Source: Halobacterium sp. KA-4 (lineage in GTDB: Archaea; Halobacteriota; Halobacteria; Halobacteriales; Halobacteriaceae). Taken from it: a stretch of DNA of 64,000 nucleotides. This document shows positions 33,294-41,835 of this stretch, piece after piece (the stretch's first letter is position 1; every line of letters begins with the position of its first letter). The stretch is from NCBI RefSeq assembly GCF_021028995.1, contig NZ_JAJJZG010000005.1, forward strand, positions 1-64,000. The letters are read 5' to 3'. Made by a program: the position numbers and the translations under genes. The notes under the pieces were generated by a model. That model had not been told where the DNA came from, did no database searches, and saw nothing but the letters and a program-made list of their open reading frames with translations.

Positions 33294-33457
33294 GACTCCT
33301 CCACGGGAGTGAACGACCCCGTGACGTCCCAGGAGTGGACGCAGTAGACGTCACCGACCTCGTCGTCGACTCGCCAGTTCCCCGTCTCGTCGTCCCAGCG
33401 TTCCGAGCGCCCACACTGCGTGCACGTGCGCTCCTTCGGGGCTCGAATTTCGGCCAT
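33290..33457 (-). CDS. HEWD-type small zinc protein
   Basis: 55 residues from ATG 33457 (an earlier in-frame start at 33505 adds 16). CTQCGRSERWDD and VYCVHSWDVTGSF give C-x2-C, a later Cys and His, and the conserved His-x-Trp-Asp end that I associate with the haloarchaeal HEWD family. Likely a small zinc-binding protein of unknown role. Confidence 0.75.
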   Translation of the reverse strand: MAEIRAPKERTCTQCGRSERWDDETGNWRVDDEVGDVYCVHSWDVTGSFTPVEES

Positions 33458-33564
33458 CACGCGTATGCAGTCGGCCCGCCGGCTTGAGTGTTCTGTCCAC
33501 GACACCGCGAGTTCGACAGCCGTCGGTCCAAACAGTTACGGCGTCGGCGCGTCCGGGTTCGGGC

Positions 33565-34530
33565 ATGCAGTTCGGAATTCTCTCCACGGCGAACATCGGC
33601 GACGAGTCAGTCGTCCCCGCGATTCGGTCGACTGACCACAAGGTCCGCGCGATTGCCTCGCGAAGTGCGGACGCCGCAGCCGCGTACGCCGACCGCCACA
33701 ACATCCCCGAGACGTACGACTCTTACGACGCCCTGTTGGACGCGAACATCGACGCCGTCTACGTCCCGCTCCCGAACGGCCTCCACGCTGAGTGGACGAA
33801 GCGGGCCGCTGACGCCGGCCTCCACGTGCTCTGCGAGAAACCACTCGCCGCGGACGCCGACGAAGCTGTCGACGTCGTCGAACACTGCGCGGACGCTGGC
33901 GTCACGCTCATGGAAGCGTTCATGTACCGATACCACCCCCGGACGGTTCGCGCCGTCAACGTCGCGCGCGAGGAACTCGGTGACCTCCGCCACGTCCACG
34001 CAGACTTCAGTTTCCGGCTCGAAGAGGGGCCGGACGTCCGCCTCGACCCTGACCTCGCCGGCGGCGCGCTCATGGACGTCGGCTGCTACCCGGTCAACGC
34101 GGCCCGCACGTTCCTCGGTGAACCCGCACTCGTCTCCGGGCACACGCACGACCGCCGCGACGCAGGCGTCGACACGGAAGTCGCGGCCACGTTCGAGTTC
34201 GACGACGGCGCGACCGCCACGATCGAGGCGAGTTTCGAAACTGGACTCCACCAGCGCTACCGCGTCGAAGGTACCGACGGCTGGCTGGAAACCGAATCGG
34301 CGTTCAACCCCGGTCAGTCAGAAACGGTGCTTCGCTGGGGTACCGACGAGAAGACCGTCGAAGAAACGTTCGACCCAGTGGACTCCTACCGCCTCGAAAT
34401 CGAGCACTTCGCAGCCAGCATCGAGGCCGGCCGCGACCCCCTGACAGACGGCGAGGAAGCCGTCGCGAACATGTGCGCCATCGACGCCATCTACGAGTCG
34501 TCGGCGACCGGCGACACGATTCCGCTCTAG
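33565..34530 (+). CDS. Gfo/Idh/MocA-family NAD(P)-dependent sugar dehydrogenase
   Basis: 321 residues from ATG 33565. The Rossmann start is ILSTANIGDESVVPAIR; the family signature VLCEKPLAADADEAVDVV contains the EKP catalytic lysine; MEAFMYRYHPRTVRAV follows. The C-terminal substrate domain has GGALMDVGCYPVNAARTFLG with the conserved aspartate and tyrosine. Related proteins oxidise glucose or xylose in haloarchaea, so D-xylose or D-glucose dehydrogenase is plausible, but not fixed by sequence. Its TAG stop overlaps the XPD stop in a CTAG. Confidence 0.9.
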   Translation: MQFGILSTANIGDESVVPAIRSTDHKVRAIASRSADAAAAYADRHNIPETYDSYDALLDANIDAVYVPLPNGLHAEWTKRAADAGLHVLCEKPLAADADEAVDVVEHCADAGVTLMEAFMYRYHPRTVRAVNVAREELGDLRHVHADFSFRLEEGPDVRLDPDLAGGALMDVGCYPVNAARTFLGEPALVSGHTHDRRDAGVDTEVAATFEFDDGATATIEASFETGLHQRYRVEGTDGWLETESAFNPGQSETVLRWGTDEKTVEETFDPVDSYRLEIEHFAASIEAGRDPLTDGEEAVANMCAIDAIYESSATGDTIPL

Positions 34531-36923
34531 GCGTGCTCACTCCAGAACAGGTCTAACTGGTCGCCGAGGAACTCCGGGGTCATGCGCGTGAATTCCTCAC
34601 GCTCGCCAGGGCCGAGGTACTCGAAGACGGAGTGACGCGCGCCCTCGACGTAGCGCTGGCCGACGAACGCCCGTACGCCGACCTCTTCTGGGCCACGAAT
34701 CACGCGCCCGATAGCCTGTCGCGCGCGCCGCACCGCCGGCACCGTCAGCGCGTACTCGAAGGCGTGGTCCTCGCCGAACGCGTCCGCGTACGCCCGGCGA
34801 ACGGCTCGCACGCGCGGCGACCCGACGTTCACGAGCGGGACGCCAACCACGGCGCACGCCGCGAGTTTGTCGCCGTCATAGTCGACACCCTCCGTGAGCG
34901 TACCGCGGGTGCTCGTCACCATGACTTTGCCATTGCCACGGAAGAACTGGCGCTTGAGCGCGTCCGTGTCCTCGTTCGAGGAGGATTCGTCGACGAGCAC
35001 GGGCTTCTCGACGGCTCCCTCTAGGTAGTCGCCCGCCCACGCCGCCTCCTGGTAGTTCGGCATGCAGACGAGGACGTTCCCCGGCGAGCGTGCGATGGTG
35101 CGGAGGACGTAGCGGTACTGCTCCCGGGTCTGGTTGGCGTTTTCAGTGGTCGGGTCGCCGCGGTTGCGTGCGGTGAATGGCGTCGCGTCCACAATGAAAC
35201 TCGCGCGGTTCTCCTCGGGGAATCGCAGGTCGTAGCGGCGTTCCACGACCGGCCGGGCTTCTGCGTCGCCGGCACCCGCTTCGAGCCTGTCCAGCCCCGT
35301 CACCTCGCGGAAGACGTCGAGCGGTTCCAGCGTCGCGCTCATCAGCACGCCACCGCCTAGTCCCGCGAACGTCTCGCGGAGCGCGCGCGCCGGCATGCAG
35401 TTGTACGTCATGAGTGCGGGGGTGTACGTCTCTGCCCATGCCGCGCCGGCCCGCCCGGACTCTTTGGGCGCGTGCTCGAGCTCGATTTCCCGGAAGTACG
35501 TCGCGTGGTCGCGCTCCCACCACCGCTGGAGGGTGATGCCGACTGCTCCACAGACCGCCGAGCGGTCGCCGTCGTCCTCCAGAATCGCCGCGACCGCGGT
35601 GCCGATGTCCGCCAGCGACCGCCACAGCCCACCCGTGTATCCCTCTTGTTCGGCCCAGCGTGTGAGGTCGTCGGGTTCGTCGGTCTCGGGGTCCCGGAGC
35701 GGAATTTCGTGATCGTACTCCGGGAGGTCGCGGGGTCGGTTCGGGTCGTGACCCTCGTTCGCGAGATACTCGGCGACGCGGTCGTCGAGCCACTCTGAGA
35801 CGTCGCCGAGGAACTCCACGGTTTCCTTGACGGCGTCGAGGGTAACTTCGTAGCTCTTCAGTTCGTCACGGACCTGCTGGCGGTTCGACTCGCTCTGCTT
35901 GGCCGTCGTAAGCAACTGCCGGAGGTCGTTTCGCGCGCGAGCGAGCGTGTGTCGGCCCACACGGTCCGAGAGGAGGTCACGCACGCGCTCCTCCAGACGG
36001 TGGGCTTCGTCCACCACGACGAACGTCTGCTCGTCGAGTAGGTGTTCGGTGAGCCCGCGGGTCTGCGGGTCGAAGAGGTGGTTGTAGTTCCCGATGACGA
36101 CATCCGCGTGGTCGAGCATGACCTGCTGGACGCGGTGCGGACAGGTGCCGTACTCGACGGCAGCAGGGAGGAAGTCCTCGCTCGTAACGACGTTGTAGTC
36201 GCCGACGTCGAAACCGACGGGCGAGCCCTTGTTCCGTCCGTACCAGTCGGCCTCAAACGGGCAGAACAGCGGCGGGTCACCGTCGGCGAACTCCTCGGGT
36301 GCGCTCGGCTGCACGGGCACGTACGGGGAGTCCGCGCCGTCGGTCCGCAGCGGATTCTCTGAGAGATTGTGGTTGGCGTCCGCGCGCGCCGACCGTGCGA
36401 GGTCCCGAGCCTTCGCGGGGTCCCACCACGGGTCGTCGAGCGCGTCCGCGGCGCGCAAGTCCACGAGTTCGCCCGCGTCCTGTCCGTCGAAACTCCCACC
36501 CTCGCCGTCGGCCTCCACGAGGCCTGCGGTGGACTCGCGGAGGTCCTCGCAGCGGTCGTGTACGCTGGCGTCCCGTGGGAACACGTCCTCGCGGCCGTAC
36601 GGACAGAGGTCGCGCTTCCCGACGAGTGCGACGCCGTTCAGCGGCTCGTCGAGTCCCGAATTCATCTGCCGGAGGTCCGCGACGAATTGCTGGAGCTGCT
36701 GTTTCACGGGGGTGACGACGAACACGCGCTCGTAGTCGTCGGTGCGGCGCACGAGCTGGGCGGCCGCGGTCAGCGCCGCCATCGTCTTGCCGGTGCCGCA
36801 GGGCCCTTCCATCGCGAGATAGCCGCCGCGCTCGCCGGCGTCGATTGCCGCGTCGATGGCGTTGGCCTGCTGGTCGTAGGGCCGGTCGAACCCGAAGAAG
36901 TCGCGCCAGTCGTCGTCGCCCAT
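34527..36923 (-). CDS. XPD/Rad3-family iron-sulfur DNA helicase
   Basis: 798 residues from ATG 36923; the in-frame extension to 37376 overlaps the kinase gene and has no homology. Walker A EGPCGTGKT, then the four-cysteine cluster region (LCPYGREDVF, DRCEDL, FCPFEADWYG, GTCPHRVQQ), motif II VVVDEAHRLEER, motif III LMSATLEPLD and motif VI RRARQAIGRVIRGPEEVG. This is a 5'-3' helicase of the XPD/FANCJ/DinG class, acting in repair. Starts divergently from the large histidine kinase. Confidence 0.92.
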   Translation of the reverse strand: MGDDDWRDFFGFDRPYDQQANAIDAAIDAGERGGYLAMEGPCGTGKTMAALTAAAQLVRRTDDYERVFVVTPVKQQLQQFVADLRQMNSGLDEPLNGVALVGKRDLCPYGREDVFPRDASVHDRCEDLRESTAGLVEADGEGGSFDGQDAGELVDLRAADALDDPWWDPAKARDLARSARADANHNLSENPLRTDGADSPYVPVQPSAPEEFADGDPPLFCPFEADWYGRNKGSPVGFDVGDYNVVTSEDFLPAAVEYGTCPHRVQQVMLDHADVVIGNYNHLFDPQTRGLTEHLLDEQTFVVVDEAHRLEERVRDLLSDRVGRHTLARARNDLRQLLTTAKQSESNRQQVRDELKSYEVTLDAVKETVEFLGDVSEWLDDRVAEYLANEGHDPNRPRDLPEYDHEIPLRDPETDEPDDLTRWAEQEGYTGGLWRSLADIGTAVAAILEDDGDRSAVCGAVGITLQRWWERDHATYFREIELEHAPKESGRAGAAWAETYTPALMTYNCMPARALRETFAGLGGGVLMSATLEPLDVFREVTGLDRLEAGAGDAEARPVVERRYDLRFPEENRASFIVDATPFTARNRGDPTTENANQTREQYRYVLRTIARSPGNVLVCMPNYQEAAWAGDYLEGAVEKPVLVDESSSNEDTDALKRQFFRGNGKVMVTSTRGTLTEGVDYDGDKLAACAVVGVPLVNVGSPRVRAVRRAYADAFGEDHAFEYALTVPAVRRARQAIGRVIRGPEEVGVRAFVGQRYVEGARHSVFEYLGPGEREEFTRMTPEFLGDQLDLFWSEHA

Positions 36924-37017
36924 TCGGTACAGGGTGGGGCACCACGAGGTATGAACGTACGGATTGCCGAACGCGACGGCCGGAGGATTCTTCCGTGGAA
37001 GTACGCATCGGATTGGT

Positions 37018-40000
37018 ATGGAACAGGGGGAGGCGTCGCCGGACGCGAGCGCGCCACATCGACAGTACGAGGCGCTCGCGGCCGTCGTCGACGGCGGCGT
37101 CTTCGAACTCGACGCAGACCGGCAATTCACCGGCGTCAGCGAGGAGTTCGTCGAGCAGACGGGGTACACGAACGGCGAGGCCGTCGGTGAACCGCTCGCG
37201 GCGCTGTTCGGCGACGACGCCGGTCGCATCGACCACACGCTCGACAGTCTCGACGCCAGTGCGGAAGCGACGCTGGCGGTTACTGTCGAATTGGCCACTG
37301 GCGAGTCGGCCCCCTTCGAACTACGGCTCCGAGGAATCGGTGCGGACGGAGAAGGTGGCACAGTCGGCGTGCTCACACCGGCCGCTGCCGGGAACGACGA
37401 GCCCGCACACGACCCCGAAGAGCGCCAGCGTGTTCTCCGGGACGTCTACGATGTGACGACAGACGCCAGCCGGTCGTTCGAAGAGCGAACCGAGGCGCTG
37501 CTCGCGCTCGTTCGGGAGACCATCGGCACCGAGTACGCGTCGCTGTCGACAATCGACGGCGACGACTACATGTTCGAACTGGTAGACGTGCCAGCGGACG
37601 CTCCGCTCGACGCGGGCGACACGTACCACCTCGACGAGACAAACTGCGAGCGCATCGTGGAGACCGAGGCGTCCGTCGTCTTCGGGGACATCGAGGCGGA
37701 CGCACCCGGGTTCGAGGACCGCGCCGCGAACGCCGAACTCGGGCTCTCGTGCTTCCTCGGCGCTCCCGTCGTCGTCGACGGCGACATCGAGGCGACGTTC
37801 TGTTTCTTCGGATCCGAGCCCCGAACCCGAGGGTTCACGGAGTGGGAGGTCACGCTCGTGGACATCGCTGCGGAGTGGGTCGGCTACGAACTCGCCCAGC
37901 AGCGCACCCGCGAGCGGCTCCAACGCCGGAACGACGCGGTCGAAGCATCGCGGCGCCGCTACGAGACGCTCGTCGAGAACGTGCCCAACGGCGCGGTTGC
38001 ACTCGTGGACGACGACCTCCGGTACGTGACCGTCGGCGGGTCGCCGGCCGACACCGCCGACAGCACGGCCGCCGACCTCGAAGGCCGGTGTGTCGAGGAG
38101 GTGCTGTCAGCGGACCTCGCGGACGTCGTCGTCCCGCGGTATCGGGCCGCGCTGGACGGCGAATCGAGTACGTTCGAGCGCGAAATCGGCGGCCGCGTCA
38201 ATCAGTTTCACATCTTCCCGGTGTACGACGACGGCGAGGTCACGGCCGCGATGGGGATGTCTCAGGACGTCACCGAGCGCGCCGAACGCGAACAGCAGCT
38301 CGCCCGCTACGAGACCATCTTCGAGACGCTCAACGACGGCATCTACGTCACCGACGAGGACGGTTACTACGAAGCAGTCAACGACCGGTTCGCCGACATC
38401 ACGGGGTACAGCCGCGCGGAGTTACGCGGCGAGCACGCGTCACAGTTCGTCGACGAGTCGACGCTGGAACGCGCCGCCGAGATTCGGGCGGCCGCGGACG
38501 ACGACGAGACGCCGACGCTGGAGACGACCATCGAGACGAAACACGGCGACGAACTCCCCGTCGAGGTGACGTTCTCCTCGCTGGAGACGCGGGACGGGGA
38601 GCGCCAGCGCGTCGGCGCCGTCCGAGACATCACGGAGCGACGCGAGCGTCGCCGCCGCATCGAGGAGAGCGAACAGCGCTATCGCACGCTCGTGGAGAAC
38701 TTCCCGAACGGCGCGGTCGGCCTCTTCGACGACGACCTCCGATACACCGCGGTCGGCGGCGAACTCGTCGACGAGGGCGACGTCTCGCCGGCCGACCGCG
38801 TCGGGCGCCGCGTTCACGACATCTACCCCGACCACCTCGTCGAGGAAATCGAACCACACTTCGAAGCGGCGCTCGACGGGGAGGCACAACAGTTCGAGAC
38901 GTCGTTCCGCGGCAAACACCTGTCCGCGCGCGTGCTCCCGATTCGCGGGCCCAACGGCTACGTCGACGGCGGGATGCTCGTCGTACAGGACGTCACCGAG
39001 CGCACCGAGAACCGGCGGAAGCTCGAAGCGAGCGAGCGACGCTACCGCACGCTCGCGGAGAACTTCCCGAACGGCGGCGTCGGCGTCTTCGACGAGGACC
39101 TCCGGTACACGCTCGTGGACGGGACGATGTGGGAGGACATCCCGCTGGACGCCGCCGACGTCGAAGGGAAAACCATCTGGGAGGCGCTTCCCGAAGACAC
39201 CGCGGACGACCTCGAACCGGTGTTCCACGGGGCGTTGAACGGTGAGACGGGCAGCGTGGTGTCGACTCTCTCGGGACGAACGTACCGAGTGTGGGCGACT
39301 CCGCTTCGGGACGCCGACGGCGACATCACGGCGGGACAGAGCTTCGCGGTCGACATCACTGAGCAGAAGGAACGCGAGCAGTTCCTCGCGGACGCGAAAG
39401 CCCAAATGGAGGCCGCCGCGGAAGCGGGCGCGGTCGGCACGTGGGAGTGGCACGTCCCCGAGGACCGATTCGTCGCTGGCACCTCGCTCGCACGCCTGTT
39501 CGGCGTCGACCCGGAGCGCGCCCGCGAGGGTGTGCCGCTGGCCGAACTCGTCAGCTCGATTCACGCGGACGACCGCGAGCGCGTCGCCGCTGCCATCGAT
39601 GAAGCCGTCGAGATGTGCAGCGACTTCGAGGAAGAGTACCGCGTCTACGACGCCGACGGCGACGTCCGTTGGGTCGTCGCGCGCGGCCACGTCGAGTGCG
39701 AGGACGGCGAGCCGGTGACGTTCCCGGGCGCGATTACGGACATCACCGAGCAGAAGCGCGCCGAGCAAGAAATCGAACAGCACCGCGAGCAACTGGAGAC
39801 GCTGTTCGAGGTGTTGCCGGTGGGCGTCGTCGTGGCGAACGGCGACGGCGAACTCGTGGAAGCCAACGGCATCGCGAAACGCATCTGGGGTGGCGCGGAC
39901 TTCGACGCCGATTCCGTCCAGGAGTACGACCAGTACACGGCGTGGTGGGCGGATTCGGGCGAACGCGTCGAATCCGACGAGTACGCGCTCGCTCGCGTGC

Positions 40001-41385
40001 TCGACGGCGAGCCAGTGGTCGAGCCCGACGTCTACGACATCGAGGGAGCGGACGGCTCCGAGCGCGTCATCGAGGTCCGCGGAATGCCGGTGTTCGACGA
40101 CGGCGAGGTCGTACGCGGCGTCATCACGATGACCGACGTCACCGAGCGCGCCGAACGCGACCGGACGCTCGAACGCCGCGCGCGCCAACAGCGGGTCGTC
40201 GCGAACCTCGGGCAGCGTGCGCTTGACACCGACGACCTCGACGAACTGATGGCGCAAGCCGCCGAGCAGGTGGCTGACGCCCTCGAAAACGACTACTGCA
40301 AGGTGTTGGACCTCGACGACGACGCGCGCGAACTGCTGTTGCGGCAGGGCGTCGGCTGGGACGACGGCATCGTCGGGAACGCGACCGTGGACGCCGACGA
40401 CAATTCTCAGGCGGGGTACACGCTGCTCTCCGAGGAACCCGTCGTCGTGGACGACCTCGCCGCCGAAGACCGGTTCAGTGGCCCGGAACTACTCACCGCT
40501 CACGACGTCGAGAGCGGCGTCAGCACCATCATTGGGTCGCCTGAGGTGCCGTGGGGCATCCTCGGCACCCACGACACCAGCCACAAGCAGTTCTCCGAGG
40601 AGGACGTCAACTTCGTGCAGAGCGTCGCCAACATCCTCGCGGACGCCATCGAGCGCGAGCGTTACGACGCCGAGCGCGAACAACTCGTCTCGGACTTGGC
40701 TGAATCCAACGAGCGCCTCGAACAGTTCGCGTACGCGGCCTCGCACGACCTCCAGGAGCCGCTCCGGATGGTGTCGAGCTACCTCTCGCTCATCGAGGAC
40801 CGGTACGGGGACGAGCTCGACGAGGACGGACAGGAGTTCCTCGACTACGCGGTCGACGGTGCGAACCGGATGCAGGAGATGATAGATGCGTTGCTCGAAT
40901 ACTCCCGCGTGGAGCGCGGCGCGGAGTTCGAACCTGTCGACCTCGACGCGGTGTTCGCGGACGTCTGCCGCGACTTCGAGATGAAAATCGACGACAACGA
41001 CGCGACCGTCGTCGCCGAGTCGCTGCCGACGGTCGCCGGCGACGAAGACCAACTCCGACAGGTGTTCGGGAACCTCCTGAGCAACGCCATCGAGTACAGT
41101 GAGGGGCCGCCAACGGTCCGCGTGGCCGCCGAGCGCGACGGCGACGAGTGGGTGTTCGAGGTCAGCGACGACGGCATCGGCATCGACCCCGACCACGCCG
41201 ACCGCATCTTCGAGGTGTTCCAACGGCTCCACACGCACGACGAACACCCGGGGACGGGCGTCGGGCTCGCGCTCGTTCAGCGCATCGTCGAGCGCCACGG
41301 TGGCGACGTCTGGGTAGAATCGACGCCTGGCGAGGGGTCAACGTTTTACTTCAGTATCCCCGATACGAGGCAACGCGATGATTGA
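37018..41385 (+). CDS. Very large cytoplasmic multi-PAS/GAF sensor histidine kinase
   Basis: 1455 residues from ATG 37018, with no membrane helix. Order by eye: PAS (15-105), GAF (145-300), PAS (315-418), PAS (428-540), PAS (555-660), PAS (675-782), PAS (795-915), PAS (925-1045), GAF (1055-1215), HisKA with phospho-histidine H1243 (ASHDLQEPLRM), and ATPase (1330-1455; SNAIEYSEG, VSDDGIGIDPDH, GTGVGLALVQRIV). Three PAS units share the opening Y-T-L-ENxPNGxV, so they arose by duplication. It should sense several cytoplasmic signals. Its stop lies inside the next receiver gene, which is the likely partner. Confidence 0.93.
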   Translation: MEQGEASPDASAPHRQYEALAAVVDGGVFELDADRQFTGVSEEFVEQTGYTNGEAVGEPLAALFGDDAGRIDHTLDSLDASAEATLAVTVELATGESAPFELRLRGIGADGEGGTVGVLTPAAAGNDEPAHDPEERQRVLRDVYDVTTDASRSFEERTEALLALVRETIGTEYASLSTIDGDDYMFELVDVPADAPLDAGDTYHLDETNCERIVETEASVVFGDIEADAPGFEDRAANAELGLSCFLGAPVVVDGDIEATFCFFGSEPRTRGFTEWEVTLVDIAAEWVGYELAQQRTRERLQRRNDAVEASRRRYETLVENVPNGAVALVDDDLRYVTVGGSPADTADSTAADLEGRCVEEVLSADLADVVVPRYRAALDGESSTFEREIGGRVNQFHIFPVYDDGEVTAAMGMSQDVTERAEREQQLARYETIFETLNDGIYVTDEDGYYEAVNDRFADITGYSRAELRGEHASQFVDESTLERAAEIRAAADDDETPTLETTIETKHGDELPVEVTFSSLETRDGERQRVGAVRDITERRERRRRIEESEQRYRTLVENFPNGAVGLFDDDLRYTAVGGELVDEGDVSPADRVGRRVHDIYPDHLVEEIEPHFEAALDGEAQQFETSFRGKHLSARVLPIRGPNGYVDGGMLVVQDVTERTENRRKLEASERRYRTLAENFPNGGVGVFDEDLRYTLVDGTMWEDIPLDAADVEGKTIWEALPEDTADDLEPVFHGALNGETGSVVSTLSGRTYRVWATPLRDADGDITAGQSFAVDITEQKEREQFLADAKAQMEAAAEAGAVGTWEWHVPEDRFVAGTSLARLFGVDPERAREGVPLAELVSSIHADDRERVAAAIDEAVEMCSDFEEEYRVYDADGDVRWVVARGHVECEDGEPVTFPGAITDITEQKRAEQEIEQHREQLETLFEVLPVGVVVANGDGELVEANGIAKRIWGGADFDADSVQEYDQYTAWWADSGERVESDEYALARVLDGEPVVEPDVYDIEGADGSERVIEVRGMPVFDDGEVVRGVITMTDVTERAERDRTLERRARQQRVVANLGQRALDTDDLDELMAQAAEQVADALENDYCKVLDLDDDARELLLRQGVGWDDGIVGNATVDADDNSQAGYTLLSEEPVVVDDLAAEDRFSGPELLTAHDVESGVSTIIGSPEVPWGILGTHDTSHKQFSEEDVNFVQSVANILADAIERERYDAEREQLVSDLAESNERLEQFAYAASHDLQEPLRMVSSYLSLIEDRYGDELDEDGQEFLDYAVDGANRMQEMIDALLEYSRVERGAEFEPVDLDAVFADVCRDFEMKIDDNDATVVAESLPTVAGDEDQLRQVFGNLLSNAIEYSEGPPTVRVAAERDGDEWVFEVSDDGIGIDPDHADRIFEVFQRLHTHDEHPGTGVGLALVQRIVERHGGDVWVESTPGEGSTFYFSIPDTRQRDD

Positions 41386-41830
41386 GCACCGCGACGGCGA
41401 GCCTGTGGACATTCTGCTGGTCGAAGACAACCCCGGCGACGTGCGCCTCACGCGCGAGGCCTTCGCCGAAGCCCGTATCAACAATGACCTCCACGACGTC
41501 AACGACGGCGAAGCTGCGCTCGACTTTCTCTACCAGCGCGGCGATCACGCCGACGCCCCCCGCCCCGACCTGATGTTGCTCGACCTGAACCTCCCGAAAG
41601 TGGACGGCCTCGACGTCCTCGAGGAAGTGAAATCCCACGACGACCTGCGGACGATTCCGGTCGTCGTCCTCACGAGCTCAGAGGCTGAGGAGGACGTCGT
41701 GCAGAGCTACGAGCAACACACGAACGCGTACCTCACGAAACCCATCGACCCCAACGAATTCGTCGACGTGATTCGCTCGTTCGAGCGGTTCTGGTTGACG
41801 CTCGTCGAACTCCCACCGGATCCTGACTGA
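41378..41830 (+). CDS. Stand-alone response regulator receiver protein
   Basis: 150 residues, single CheY-like domain. Acid pair E16-D17 (LLVEDNPGD), phospho-acceptor D69 (LMLLDLNLPKVDG), switch region VVVLTSSEAEED and lysine in YLTKPID. There is no output domain; close relatives are Rcp1-type receivers paired with phytochrome-like kinases. It overlaps the kinase gene by eight bases and is followed five bases later by the Bat-like regulator, so it could shuttle phosphate between them. Confidence 0.92.
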   Translation: MIEHRDGEPVDILLVEDNPGDVRLTREAFAEARINNDLHDVNDGEAALDFLYQRGDHADAPRPDLMLLDLNLPKVDGLDVLEEVKSHDDLRTIPVVVLTSSEAEEDVVQSYEQHTNAYLTKPIDPNEFVDVIRSFERFWLTLVELPPDPD

Positions 41831-41835
41831 CACGC

